DNA of 64,000 nt from Oleidesulfovibrio sp047973035 (lineage in GTDB: Bacteria; Desulfobacterota; Desulfovibrionia; Desulfovibrionales; Desulfovibrionaceae), in assembly GCF_047973035.1 (NCBI RefSeq), contig NZ_JBKEBF010000005.1:16889-80888 (forward strand), given 5' to 3'. Of the stretch, positions 23,372-32,409 are shown piece by piece (position 1 is the first letter of the stretch; the number at the start of each line of letters is the position of its first letter). Made by a program: the position numbers and the translations under genes. The notes beneath the pieces are model-generated. The model searched no databases. It worked only from the letters and a program-made list of their open reading frames with translations, and was not told where the DNA came from.

Positions 23372-23384
23372 TCTTGGCAAGAAG

Positions 23385-23900
23385 CTATTCTGCGCTTTCA
23401 ACTGGTTTAAGAACATCTTCAAAGAAACTTTCAATCTGTTCTTTGATATCGTCTTGCGTAGTACCAAGTGCATGAGCAAGTTCAAGGGTTATAAGACCCA
23501 TAGATTGCTCAAGAAGACGCCGCTCGCCAAAAGAAAGCTCTTTGTCTTTGCCGATGAGCAGCAGTTCTTTCAGGACATAGGCCACATCATCAAGGCTGCC
23601 GCTTTTAAGTTTTTCAGAGTATTCACGATATCTTCTGTTCCAGTTCTGACCGGTGTAGCCGGTAAAGTCAGAGCGGTCCTGAAGAGATTCGAGTATCTTG
23701 CGTCCCTCTTCTGCCGTGCACAGCGCGCGCAGCCCTACGTTTACCGCATTTTTTACGGGAACCATAAGGGTAACATTGTTACTTAAAATACGAACGATGT
23801 AAAATTCGGCTTCTGCGCCGCCTACACTCTGCTTCTCAAGACGTTCGACTTTACCAACGCCTTGAGCAGGGTAAACGACAAGTTGGTCGGGAACAAACAC
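23385..23900 (-). CDS. carD: CarD/CdnL-family RNA polymerase-binding regulator
   Basis: 171 residues from a GTG at 23900 with AAGGAG upstream. The N-terminal Tudor-like RNAP-interaction domain (FVPDQLVVYPAQGVGKV...) is followed by a helical DNA-binding domain (about 80-165, with NRRYREYSEKLKSG and FGERRLLEQS). CarD proteins bind the polymerase beta subunit and stabilise open complexes at housekeeping promoters. Located between rho and pth. Confidence 0.92.
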   Translation of the reverse strand: MFVPDQLVVYPAQGVGKVERLEKQSVGGAEAEFYIVRILSNNVTLMVPVKNAVNVGLRALCTAEEGRKILESLQDRSDFTGYTGQNWNRRYREYSEKLKSGSLDDVAYVLKELLLIGKDKELSFGERRLLEQSMGLITLELAHALGTTQDDIKEQIESFFEDVLKPVESAE

Positions 23901-23992
23901 TTGGCACTCCTTGAGGGATTCTCTAGCCGCTGAAAGGACTTTGCATAATACCCTATCAAGCGGTGAGAGTCTATGGCTATTTCGTGCTCCAG

Positions 23993-24598
23993 CTACTGGA
24001 TATTTTGAGAGTTTACAAACTGCACGGCGGCATCGGCACCTTGCTCAATGAAAAGGCGTAACCCTTCCATGCCGGCTTCAAGTATCTTCTCTACTACCGG
24101 CTGCTCCGTTTTACTGAATCGTCCCAGTACATGTCCAGTCGTCTGAACGCCCTGAGGCTTGCCGATTCCCAGACGCATTCTGTGGAATTCCTGACTTCCG
24201 ATGAGTCCCGCAATGGACTTTAAGCCGTTATGTCCCGCAAGCCCGCCGCCTGTTTTGAACTTGAGCCGGCCAAGAGGCAGATCTAGTTCGTCATGCAGGA
24301 CAACAATTCTTTCGGGGGGAATCCGATAGTAACCACAAATATGCGCTACAGCCTCGCCGCTCTTGTTCATGAACGTCATCGGCTTGGCTAAAAGCCATGT
24401 CGTGTTGGTGCCCAGAGGCGAGCACTTCCACAGGTCATATTTTTTTTTGCCGGTAGTTAACGCTGAAACAGAGTAGGGCGCTGACGCTCGGGCTTCATCA
24501 AGCAAGGCGTCGATAAGCATAAATCCCAGATTGTGCCTGGTGTTTTCATACTCTTTACCGGGATTACCTAGGCCGACAATAAGACCATCTAAGTTCAT
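23993..24598 (-). CDS. pth: Peptidyl-tRNA hydrolase
   Basis: 201 residues. Releases tRNA from peptidyl-tRNAs that drop off the ribosome. GLGNPGKEYENTRHNLGF at the N-terminus includes the catalytic His22; the family block LHDELDLPLG and GGGLAGHNGLKS follow. Length is normal. It follows rplY in the same direction, a common bacterial pair. Confidence 0.96.
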   Translation of the reverse strand: MNLDGLIVGLGNPGKEYENTRHNLGFMLIDALLDEARASAPYSVSALTTGKKKYDLWKCSPLGTNTTWLLAKPMTFMNKSGEAVAHICGYYRIPPERIVVLHDELDLPLGRLKFKTGGGLAGHNGLKSIAGLIGSQEFHRMRLGIGKPQGVQTTGHVLGRFSKTEQPVVEKILEAGMEGLRLFIEQGADAAVQFVNSQNIQ

Positions 24599-24654
24599 AA
24601 TGCTTGTCCGGTGGGCTGGATAACGGAAGCGGGAGAGGTTCAGCTAAACGGGAA

Positions 24655-24688
24655 TGCGGCCCCGTATATGGATACGAGGCCGCATAAA
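24655..24688. repeat. Hairpin between rplY and pth
   Basis: ATGCGGCC and GGCCGCAT close an extended stem (about 13 pairs with a mismatch) around CCAT. There is no T tract, so this is probably an intercistronic mRNA structure. Confidence 0.5.
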
Positions 24689-24724
24689 AGCATAATATAT
24701 CCCGAAAGGGGAAGGCAGAAGCTG

Positions 24725-25306
24725 CTATTTTTCTTCAGCTTCGGCGCCCTTACCACCGCGGGGAGCGGACACGCGCACGATAACGTAGTTGCTATCGAAC
24801 TTGCAGTGTCCGTCTTCAAGCTTGATGTCGGCAACGTAAACTGCATCGCCCATGTTCATGTCGGAGACATTAATAGCGATTTCGGTAGGAATTGTGCCAG
24901 GCTTTGCAACAACGTCAACAAAATCACGGTAAACTTCCATACGACCACCGATCTTGGTGCCCTTTGCAACGCCGGTAACCTTCAAAGGTACACGCACCTT
25001 GAGGGGCTTTTCCAGATCTACGCCGAAAAGGTCAACGTGGGTGAAGATAGGCTTGTAAGGATGACGTTCAATCTGCCAGATCAGGCAGGGGGAGCTTTCA
25101 CCTTCGATGTCTACGTTGAAAATAGTGGTTTTGCCGGCTGCGGTAAACACTTTTTCCAGCTTGAGACCATCAATAGTAACGGGAATGTTTTTGCCGTTGC
25201 TATTGTAGAAAATGCCGGGAACCTGATTGGTGCTGCGCAGCCTGCGATTGGCACCTTTGCCCAGGTCTTCACGCTTCTGGACGCTCAGTGTCATCTGCTG
25301 AGACAT
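24725..25306 (-). CDS. rplY: 50S ribosomal protein L25/general stress protein Ctc
   Basis: 193 residues, the long Ctc form: N-terminal 5S-rRNA-binding L25 domain (LSVQKREDLGKGANRRLRS) and a C-terminal TL5-like beta domain (about 95-185). The C-terminus ends in a Gly/Glu/Lys tail. GGAGAG precedes the start. It lies between prs and pth, the usual order in Deltaproteobacteria. Confidence 0.96.
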   Translation of the reverse strand: MSQQMTLSVQKREDLGKGANRRLRSTNQVPGIFYNSNGKNIPVTIDGLKLEKVFTAAGKTTIFNVDIEGESSPCLIWQIERHPYKPIFTHVDLFGVDLEKPLKVRVPLKVTGVAKGTKIGGRMEVYRDFVDVVAKPGTIPTEIAINVSDMNMGDAVYVADIKLEDGHCKFDSNYVIVRVSAPRGGKGAEAEEK

Positions 25307-25368
25307 AGTTCTCTCCTTTCAAAAAAACGTCGCGCTATTCTTGCGGCGCGTGTGATACGTGTTTGTGC

Positions 25369-26310
25369 CTACACAAAAAGCACGCTGACAGATGATTCCG
25401 TGTGGATGTTGTGGATGGCTTTTGCCAGCAATCCTGCAACGGAAAGAACTTTCAGCTTGCTGCATGCCTGCAGTTTGGGGCCGAGCGGAATTGTATCAGT
25501 AACGACAACCTGCGAGAAAGCAGACTCGCAGAGGCGTTCAATCGCCGGTCCGGACAGCACTGGATGTGTTGTGCAGGCCATCACTTCTTTGGCGCCTTTG
25601 GTCAGCAGCACTTTGCCTGCAGCAACCATGGTGCCGGCTGTGTCAATCATATCATCAACGACAATGGCGGTTTTGCCTTCTACGTCGCCGATAACGTTCA
25701 TAGCTTCGGCCTGATTGGGCTTGTCGCGACGCTTGTCGATGATTGCAAGAGAGGCGCCCAGACGCTTTGCATAAGCGCGTGCGCGCTCTACGCCGCCAGC
25801 ATCGGGCGATACGATAACAATGTCGTTGGAGACTGTCTGACGCAGGTAGTCAAGAATGACGGGTGCTGCGTAAAGGTTGTCTACCGGACAGTTGAAAAAA
25901 CCCTGAATTTGCCCTGCGTGCAGGTCTACGGTGACCATGCGGTCCATGCCGGCAGTCTGGAGCAAGTCAGCGGTCAGCTTGGCGCTGATAGGTGCACGAG
26001 GGCTGACCTTACGGTCCTGTCGTGCATAACCATAATATGGGACAACAGCAGTAACGCGGCCCACGCTTGCTCTTTTAAGAGCATCGAGCATCAGGCCGAG
26101 TTGCATCAGGTTGTCGTTAACCGGAGCACAAGTCGGCTGTACGATGAATACATCATCACCGCGAACATTGTCGCCGATTTCGATTCTGATTTCACCGTCA
26201 CTGAATGTTTCGCACAGCGTAGGAGTCAGTTGGCAGCCGAGGTGGTTGCAAATGGCGCTGGCTAATTCCGGATTGGCGGTGCCGGTAAGGATTTTTAAAT
26301 CGCCATGCAT
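25369..26310 (-). CDS. prs: Ribose-phosphate pyrophosphokinase
   Basis: 313 residues. Makes PRPP from ribose 5-phosphate and ATP for nucleotide, His and Trp synthesis. I chose the ATG at 26310 (MHGDLKILTG), with 26316 as an alternative; upstream codons run into the tRNA-Gln gene. Visible motifs: FSDGEIRIEIGDNVRG, YYGYARQDRK, the HxH of VDLHAGQ, and the PRPP-binding loop VDDMIDTAGT. It follows tRNA-Gln and ispE. Confidence 0.96.
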   Translation of the reverse strand: MHGDLKILTGTANPELASAICNHLGCQLTPTLCETFSDGEIRIEIGDNVRGDDVFIVQPTCAPVNDNLMQLGLMLDALKRASVGRVTAVVPYYGYARQDRKVSPRAPISAKLTADLLQTAGMDRMVTVDLHAGQIQGFFNCPVDNLYAAPVILDYLRQTVSNDIVIVSPDAGGVERARAYAKRLGASLAIIDKRRDKPNQAEAMNVIGDVEGKTAIVVDDMIDTAGTMVAAGKVLLTKGAKEVMACTTHPVLSGPAIERLCESAFSQVVVTDTIPLGPKLQACSKLKVLSVAGLLAKAIHNIHTESSVSVLFV

Positions 26311-26353
26311 TGTCATAAGATCCGGGACTTTTTTATGGTTCACACAAAAAAAA

Positions 26354-26429
26354 TGGCAGGGGCGGAAGGACTCGAACCCTCGAATGACGGGACCAAAACC
26401 CGTTGCCTTACCGACTTGGCTACACCCCT
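26354..26429 (-). tRNA. tRNA-Gln (TTG anticodon)
   Basis: 76-base cloverleaf with encoded CCA. Acceptor AGGGGTG pairs with CGCCCCT; anticodon loop TTTTGGT with TTG at 26394-26396; T arm GGTTCGAGTCC. The gene begins only three bases after the ispE stop and lies about 45 bases before prs, so it must be cut from a common transcript unless a promoter lies inside ispE. Confidence 0.95.
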
Positions 26430-26432
26430 GCA

Positions 26433-27416
26433 TTATAACCGGTGGAAATATGTTGCCACACCGCTTTGTATAAAAAGCTGCGCCGCGCTCTCGGCCTCTG
26501 CTTTGTCCCTGAAAAAGCCGAACAGACTGGAACCGCTACCACTCATCAGAGCGGCTGAGGCGCCTTGCATAAGAAGCAAGTTCTTATACTGCCTAAGCTC
26601 GGAATGGACCGAGAATACCACCGTTTCAAAGCTGTTAAAGAGCCACAGGGCACGAGAGACAGGTTTACTATCGGCTTGTTCCTCAGTTGTCAAGTTGTCA
26701 TTTGTATTTTTTTTCCATTCAGTCGGGCTGTGCCCGCTTGAAAGTTCCGTTGATGTTGCCAGGCCGCTCAGGGCTGCAACTTCTTCCGGATTATACATAA
26801 TGACAGGTCCTTGCACTGCGTTGGCGGAATCGGGCTTATGGGATGAATCCCACTGACCGTACGCCCAAGCCGTCGGTACCTGTACACCGGGGCAGACTAG
26901 TACAAGGTACCACCCACAAAGGTCAAGAGGTAAAGGTAAAAGTTTTTCACCAATTCCGGTCGCAAGGCATGGTTTATTATGCAGAAAGAATGGCACATCG
27001 GCGCCTACTGAGGCCGCAACCGCATTCATTTGTTGTGCAGTTAACCCTTCTTCTCCTGCAATGGAATTAAGAAAAGTTAGTATCTTTGAAGCATTGGCGC
27101 TTCCGCCACCCAGTCCGGCTCCGTCAGGCACCCCTTTTTTAAGGTGCACCTTCATGGCAGGGGCCGGGCCTCCAGCTTTTTTATATGCTTCCCATGCCTT
27201 GCAGATAATGTTGTTTTCACCGCACAGGTCATTACGCTCGCATTCTATTGTTATACCATCGCTTGCCGGCGTAACGTGCATTTCGTCATAGGGTACTGCC
27301 AGAGGATAAAAGAGAGTTTCCAGCTCGTGATAGCCGTTGGGTAACTCTCCCTTGATTTGCAGGTGCAGGTTGATTTTGCAGCCTGAGCGTAATGTCTGCG
27401 CGGTGAACGATGGCAT
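26433..27416 (-). CDS. ispE: 4-diphosphocytidyl-2-C-methyl-D-erythritol kinase
   Basis: 327 residues, GHMP kinase of the MEP isoprenoid pathway. Substrate motif CKINLHLQIKGELPNGYHEL near the N-terminus, ATP loop GVPDGAGLGGGSANA, and the C-terminal MSGSGSSLFGFF. About 30 polar residues in the middle (LSSGHSPTEWKKNTNDN and following) are longer than in E. coli IspE and look like a surface insertion. Two bases separate it from hslV; tRNA-Gln follows. Confidence 0.95.
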   Translation of the reverse strand: MPSFTAQTLRSGCKINLHLQIKGELPNGYHELETLFYPLAVPYDEMHVTPASDGITIECERNDLCGENNIICKAWEAYKKAGGPAPAMKVHLKKGVPDGAGLGGGSANASKILTFLNSIAGEEGLTAQQMNAVAASVGADVPFFLHNKPCLATGIGEKLLPLPLDLCGWYLVLVCPGVQVPTAWAYGQWDSSHKPDSANAVQGPVIMYNPEEVAALSGLATSTELSSGHSPTEWKKNTNDNLTTEEQADSKPVSRALWLFNSFETVVFSVHSELRQYKNLLLMQGASAALMSGSGSSLFGFFRDKAEAESAAQLFIQSGVATYFHRL

Positions 27417-27418
27417 TG

Positions 27419-27961
27419 CTAGATTCTTTCTGCGTTTTCCACGGTGAGCTGATCATTTGTAAAGACACACAATTCGCCTGCAATGGCCATAGCCTTGCGG
27501 ACAATTTCTTCTGCAGGAAGGGAAGTGTGGCGCTGAAGTGCTCTGGCTGCGGATAGCGCATATGGACCGCCGCTGCCGATAGCTGCTACTCCGTCGTCAG
27601 GCTCGATAACGTCGCCTGTACCGCTGAGCATCAGCAGGGTAGTTCCGTCAGAAACCAGTAACATTGCTTCTAGACGTCGTAGAAATTTGTCTTTGCGCCA
27701 GTCCTTTGCCATCTCCACGCTGGCACGAAGCAGGTTACCGCCAAATTCTTCCAGCTTTATTTCAAAGCGTTCAAACAGGGTGAACGCATCTGCAGTGGAG
27801 CCTGCAAAACCTGCTATGATTTTATCTTTATATATACGGCGGACTTTACGGGCTCCATGCTTCATCACGATAGCCTGCCCGAGCGTCACCTGCCCGTCGC
27901 CGGCCATGGAAACTCCGTGTTCATCTTTCACTGCCAGTATAGTAGTGCCTTTCAATTGCAT
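27419..27961 (-). CDS. hslV: ATP-dependent protease proteolytic subunit HslV
   Basis: 180 residues. Threonine protease that works with the HslU unfoldase. The nucleophile should be the first Thr of GTTILAV after removal of MQLKG. GDGQVTLG, GFAGSTADAFTLFERFE and GSGGPYALSAARAL are conserved. No hslU adjoins it, so the partner must be encoded elsewhere. It lies between the macro-domain gene and ispE. Confidence 0.95.
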   Translation of the reverse strand: MQLKGTTILAVKDEHGVSMAGDGQVTLGQAIVMKHGARKVRRIYKDKIIAGFAGSTADAFTLFERFEIKLEEFGGNLLRASVEMAKDWRKDKFLRRLEAMLLVSDGTTLLMLSGTGDVIEPDDGVAAIGSGGPYALSAARALQRHTSLPAEEIVRKAMAIAGELCVFTNDQLTVENAERI

Positions 27962-27974
27962 ATGTATCTCTCTT

Positions 27975-28538
27975 TTAAGACAGCTCGGATACGTCCCGGG
28001 CTGCGGTTAGCCATTTTTTGCAACTAGGCTTGTTGTACAGTACAAAGGAAATTTTGCTCGGAACACCGGCTTGTTGCAGATTGTCGATAGTACATTGTAA
28101 CGCCAGAGGAGCTGCCTCCTCTACAGGAAAGCCATATACTCCGCAACTTATTGCCGGAAACGCTATATGGTGGATTTCATTTTGGTCGCATAGTGCCAGA
28201 CAGGCATTGTAAGCATTGCGTAATGTTTTGTGCTCATTATTGTTTCCACCCTGCCAGATCGGGCCAACAGTATGAATGATGTACTTTGCAGGCAGGTTGA
28301 ACGCGTCTGTTATCATAGCCTGACCCGCAGGAAGACTGCCATGTACTGCAATCCAGCGGGAGCAGGCTGCCGAAAGCTGTTTGCCTGCCGCTGCGTGAAT
28401 GGCACCATCCACACCTCCGCCTCCAGCCAGTCTGCTGTTGGCTGCATTGACAATGGCACCGGCTTTGAAACGGGTAATGTCTCCCTGCACAAGCTCCAGC
28501 CGTTTTCCACCGACAGGCCATGAAGATATAATCTGCAT
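27975..28538 (-). CDS. Macro-domain protein, probable O-acetyl-ADP-ribose deacetylase
   Basis: 187 residues of the YmdB/MacroD type. VQGDITRFKAGAIVNAANSRLAGGGGVDGAIHAAAG contains the Asn and the Gly-rich ADP-ribose loop; HTVGP and AFPAISCGVYGFP follow. Such enzymes remove acetyl or ADP-ribose groups from ADP-ribosylated molecules. The start lies two bases past the stop of the upstream protease gene, so it is probably coupled. The substrate is unknown. Confidence 0.93.
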   Translation of the reverse strand: MQIISSWPVGGKRLELVQGDITRFKAGAIVNAANSRLAGGGGVDGAIHAAAGKQLSAACSRWIAVHGSLPAGQAMITDAFNLPAKYIIHTVGPIWQGGNNNEHKTLRNAYNACLALCDQNEIHHIAFPAISCGVYGFPVEEAAPLALQCTIDNLQQAGVPSKISFVLYNKPSCKKWLTAARDVSELS

Positions 28539-28540
28539 GA

Positions 28541-29992
28541 TTACCAGAACTCCGCACGTTCCGCATGGCGGGCATCAAACAACTCAAGGGCTTTCTGGTT
28601 TTCTTCGGTGCGGGCAAGTGTTTCAGCCTGCTTGCGGTGGAACTCAACCTTTCGTTTATCATTTTTATACAGAGCACTGTACGCAAGCTGTAAATGGCCT
28701 TCGAAAAGCCTGCTGTTTTCGCCCAGCATCCTGCCATAATAGTAATGGACTTCAGGATCTTCCGGAAGTTTTCTCAATACCTGCTCATAGTATTCCACCG
28801 CTTTGTCAATCTGACCGTTATCGGCCAGAAGCCGTGCAAAGAAAAAAAGCGCCATCAGGTCATCCGGGTTTGACATGACTGCACGTTGCAACAATGTGGC
28901 TGCTCGCTTCTGGTCTCCCTTATTGTAATGAAAGCGACCAGCTTCGCGTAAAACAAGAGCGTCAGAGGGCGCAGCTTTCAAGGCGCTGTCGAACATTTCG
29001 GTTGCCACTGCGATTTTGTTCTGACGGGCGTAGACAATTCCTTTGCCCATCTGGGCGAGAGCAGGCGCAATGGCGGTGGAAGTATTGAAGTAATGCAGCG
29101 CCGCTTCCTGATCGGCAAAGCGTGCCCTGATCAGAGTCTGGATACGGCGGAAGCGTGAGTTGTCATCTTTGCGGTCCCGGACATCCAGAGGGAGCAGCCT
29201 GACTTGGTTGCTCAGATATTGGATGCGTTGCTGCACGTCAGGGTGTGTGCTCAGATATTGGGGGACACCGCCACCGCTACGCCACTGTTGCTTCTGGATG
29301 TGGACAAAAGCATTTGGAAGTCCCCATGGAGAAAAGCCTGCTTTGATGAGGTACTGAATGCCTACCTGATCTGCCTCGCGCTCATCTGTACGGCTGTAAT
29401 CAAGCATGGCGGCCTGTCCGGCAGCGGCAGAGCCCAAAATCAAAGCGTCCTTGCCTTCTCCTTTGCCGAGCAGGAGCCCTGCAAGCAGGCCGGCCATGGA
29501 GAGAAGGCTGATTTTTTGCGCAGCCTCAATACGCTTGGCAACATGGCGTTGTGTTACATGTGCCAATTCGTGTGCCAGCACACCGGCAACTTCGGATTCA
29601 TTTTCAAGGTTAAGCAAAAGCCCTGTATAAACAAAAACATAACCACCAGGTGTTGCGAACGCATTCAGTTGGTTACTAAGGACTACGCTGGTCTCAAAAG
29701 GAAAAGGCTGTGGCGGGACGACAACCTGCAGACGTGCTACAAGGTCGCGTACATAGTTTGCTATTTCAGGGTCTTCAATAATAGGAAGACGGGATTTGAC
29801 AAGTATCTTGAACTTTTTGCCCAGTTCAATCTCGTCTTTTACAGTAAATTCACCAAAGCTGAAGGCATAAGCCAATGAGGCTGCTACGGGGCTGAACACC
29901 AAGATGAAGCACAGGGCTACTACCAGCAAAATCGGGGTAGGGCGCCTTTTCAGGCGCCCGGATTCCGATCGGGTGAATATGGGTTGCAACAT
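28541..29992 (-). CDS. M48-family periplasmic metalloprotease with TPRs (BepA-like)
   Basis: 483 residues. An N-terminal hydrophobic segment (about 20-44) precedes an M48 peptidase domain with HELAHVTQRH (zinc HExxH) and a downstream Glu in TDEREADQVG. The C-terminal half holds TPR repeats (FHYNKGDQKRAATLLQRAV and following). The architecture matches BepA/YfgC, which controls outer-membrane protein assembly. It starts two bases after the cysS stop. No bam or lptD gene is nearby. Confidence 0.9.
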   Translation of the reverse strand: MLQPIFTRSESGRLKRRPTPILLVVALCFILVFSPVAASLAYAFSFGEFTVKDEIELGKKFKILVKSRLPIIEDPEIANYVRDLVARLQVVVPPQPFPFETSVVLSNQLNAFATPGGYVFVYTGLLLNLENESEVAGVLAHELAHVTQRHVAKRIEAAQKISLLSMAGLLAGLLLGKGEGKDALILGSAAAGQAAMLDYSRTDEREADQVGIQYLIKAGFSPWGLPNAFVHIQKQQWRSGGGVPQYLSTHPDVQQRIQYLSNQVRLLPLDVRDRKDDNSRFRRIQTLIRARFADQEAALHYFNTSTAIAPALAQMGKGIVYARQNKIAVATEMFDSALKAAPSDALVLREAGRFHYNKGDQKRAATLLQRAVMSNPDDLMALFFFARLLADNGQIDKAVEYYEQVLRKLPEDPEVHYYYGRMLGENSRLFEGHLQLAYSALYKNDKRKVEFHRKQAETLARTEENQKALELFDARHAERAEFW

Positions 29993-29994
29993 GA

Positions 29995-31452
29995 CTATGC
30001 GATGTCCCAGACTGCTCCTGCAGGGGTATCCTGTACCTCAACGCCCATTTGCGCGAGTTCATCGCGGATGGCGTCGGAGCGGGCAAAGTCTTTAGCTTTT
30101 CTGGCTTCCTGCCGTTCTACGAGCAATTGCTCTACCTTTGCAGCTTCAATGTTTCTACGGGCTGCTTTGCAGTCGCGCAACTCACCGAGGAACGCTGCAG
30201 GAGATGCGCTGAACAGACCCAGAACACTACCCCAAAGGGCAATGACTTTCTGAATGCGGACAAACATATCGCGACCGCCTTCACTTTTGCGCATTGCTTT
30301 ATCTTCGGTAACTCTGTTGGCAAGACGCACAAGGGTGAACAGGTGGCCGAGGGCGGCTGCAGTGTTCATATCGTCCTGCATGGCATTGTTCCATGCAGCC
30401 TCAATCTGATCAGCTTCCTCAACCAATTCCTGAGGCAAGGAGTTGGGCGTCCACTTGGATTTTTGCAACTCGGTATCGATGAGAGCAAGCGTCTGATAGA
30501 TGCGCTTCAGGTTCTTTTCTGCTTCATCCATACCATTGAACGTGAAGTCGATTGGGCTCCTGTAGTGCTTAGTCAGCAGGAAGAATCGCAGAGTCTCGGG
30601 AAGGTAATTTTCAAGAATGTCACGAATGGTGCTGAAGTTGCCCAAAGATTTGGACATTTTTTCAGAATCCACCTGTACGAATCCGTTATGCACCCAGTAG
30701 CGTGCAAACTCCTTACCTGTGGCAGCCTCAGTCTGTGCTATTTCGTTTTCATGGTGAGGGAAAACAAGATCCTGACCGCCGCCGTGAATGTCCAGCGGTA
30801 ACGGCAGGTGTTTTTCGCTCATTGCAGAGCATTCGATATGCCAGCCCGGCCGACCTTGCCCCCAGGGGCTTTTCCAGCTGGGTTCGTCCGGCTTGGCACT
30901 TTTCCACAGAGCAAAATCCAGCGGGTCTTCTTTTTCTTCACCGGGGGCAACACGGGCTCCGGAACGCATATCATCTACGTCTCTGCCGGAAAGCTTGCCG
31001 TATTCGTCAAACTTGCGGACGCGGAAATAGACATCGCCGGAAGGAGTTGCGTACGCTTTTTCCTTTTTGATCAGATCTTCGCAAAGAGCGATCATTTCGT
31101 CGATGTGCTCCGTGCACTTAGGCTCGATGTCTGCACGCAGGCAGCCCAGCTTGTCCATATCTTCGTGGAACGCGGCAATGTATTTTTCCGCTACCTGCTG
31201 GCTGGTCATGCCCACTTCATTGGCACGCTTGATGATTTTGTCGTCTACATCGGTAAAGTTGCGGACAAAGGTTACATCAAGACCGGTGTGCCTGAGATAA
31301 CGGATAAGCACATCAAAAACGATAGAAGAACGAGCGTGACCCAGATGGCAGAGATCGTAAGCGGTGATACCGCATACGTAAACGTTGGCCTTGCCTTCAT
31401 GCAGGGGAATAAATTCTTCTTTTTTTCTGGAAAGCGTATTGTAAATCAGCAT
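29995..31452 (-). CDS. cysS: Cysteinyl-tRNA synthetase
   Basis: 485 residues. Class I synthetase with HIGH-type CHLGHARS, zinc ligands including Cys28, Cys207 in WHIECSAMS and the His of FPHHENE, and KMSKSLGN. Length is usual. It is followed within two bases by the BepA-like gene and preceded by rpiB in the same direction. Confidence 0.97.
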   Translation of the reverse strand: MLIYNTLSRKKEEFIPLHEGKANVYVCGITAYDLCHLGHARSSIVFDVLIRYLRHTGLDVTFVRNFTDVDDKIIKRANEVGMTSQQVAEKYIAAFHEDMDKLGCLRADIEPKCTEHIDEMIALCEDLIKKEKAYATPSGDVYFRVRKFDEYGKLSGRDVDDMRSGARVAPGEEKEDPLDFALWKSAKPDEPSWKSPWGQGRPGWHIECSAMSEKHLPLPLDIHGGGQDLVFPHHENEIAQTEAATGKEFARYWVHNGFVQVDSEKMSKSLGNFSTIRDILENYLPETLRFFLLTKHYRSPIDFTFNGMDEAEKNLKRIYQTLALIDTELQKSKWTPNSLPQELVEEADQIEAAWNNAMQDDMNTAAALGHLFTLVRLANRVTEDKAMRKSEGGRDMFVRIQKVIALWGSVLGLFSASPAAFLGELRDCKAARRNIEAAKVEQLLVERQEARKAKDFARSDAIRDELAQMGVEVQDTPAGAVWDIA

Positions 31453-31487
31453 TCAATGTCTCCGGTGCGGAGGCCAGAATTATGTAT

Positions 31488-31928
31488 CTAGGCCTTGGAA
31501 GAGTCGAACAGGTCTATGCGGCGCTGATGGCGTCCGCCTTCAAATTTAGTTTCAAGGAACAGCTTGGCAAGCTCAATAGCTACACCGGGGCCGGTTACGC
31601 GCTCTCCAAGACACAATACGTTGGCGTTGTTGTGCTGACGGGTGGCCTTTGCATGGAACTCATTAGTGCAGAGTGCGGCGCGGATACCGGAAATACGGTT
31701 GGCAGCCATGGACATGCCGATTCCGGTGCCGCAGATAAGAATGCCCTGCACGTCGTCTTGCAGAACTTTTTCGCAGACTTTCTGAGCAAAAAGAGGGTAG
31801 TCGCAGCTTTCAGCAGTAGCGGGACCCATATCATGTACATCGTATCCGCCTTTGATCAGTTCGGCTACGATGAGCTCTTTGAGGCTGAAACCCGCATGGT
31901 CTGAGCCGATGATTACTTGCTTGGCCAT
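31488..31928 (-). CDS. rpiB: Ribose-5-phosphate isomerase B
   Basis: 146 residues of the RpiB/LacAB family, interconverting ribose 5-phosphate and ribulose 5-phosphate. GSDHAGFSLKE near the N-terminus and ILICGTGIGMSMAANRI with the catalytic Cys are conserved. AAGGAAAC precedes the start. Confidence 0.95.
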   Translation of the reverse strand: MAKQVIIGSDHAGFSLKELIVAELIKGGYDVHDMGPATAESCDYPLFAQKVCEKVLQDDVQGILICGTGIGMSMAANRISGIRAALCTNEFHAKATRQHNNANVLCLGERVTGPGVAIELAKLFLETKFEGGRHQRRIDLFDSSKA

Positions 31929-31965
31929 TTTGTTTCCTTATTTGGTTTGCGTTCGCAACAGGAGT

Positions 31966-32355
31966 TTATTCCGCAGAATTTTCTTCAAGGCTGCTACGCT
32001 GCTTTTCAATAAAGCGGGTGCGCTGTTCCTGAAGTTCCTGTTCCAGTCGCTTGATTTCATCACGCAGAAAATCCACCTGTCTGAAAGCCAGGTCAATTTC
32101 CGGCGTTATTTCTATAGAAGCAGGTGAGTCCTTGGAGGTGGTGACGCTTTTTGCGGCTCTGATGGCCTCCTCACTCGTCCGTCCCAACAGTACCAGTTCC
32201 TGCGCTATACGTTTTTCAACCTGACGCACTTCATGAGCGTGGACTGTGCTGCGTACAAGCCAGCGCAACTCTCCGGAAAGAGTCCTTAACCCTATGGAGA
32301 GGTTCTGCAGCATAGCGGGGATTGATTCAGTCAGCAGCGTGGGAGCAGAAGGCAT
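31966..32355 (-). CDS. Hypothetical coiled-coil protein
   Basis: 129 residues, no signal peptide. The N-terminal half is helical (RTLSGELRWLVRSTVHAHEVRQVEKRIAQELVLLG) and the last 45 residues form a charged coiled coil (RQVDFLRDEIKRLEQELQEQRTRF). No family recognised. GGAGG precedes the start. It is conserved in orientation with rpiB and the LolB-like lipoprotein gene and probably shares their transcript. Confidence 0.7.
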   Translation of the reverse strand: MPSAPTLLTESIPAMLQNLSIGLRTLSGELRWLVRSTVHAHEVRQVEKRIAQELVLLGRTSEEAIRAAKSVTTSKDSPASIEITPEIDLAFRQVDFLRDEIKRLEQELQEQRTRFIEKQRSSLEENSAE

Positions 32356-32409
32356 AGGTACGTCCTCCAGAAATGTTTACTAGAATAGAAGCCGGAAAGC
32401 GATCTTCTG

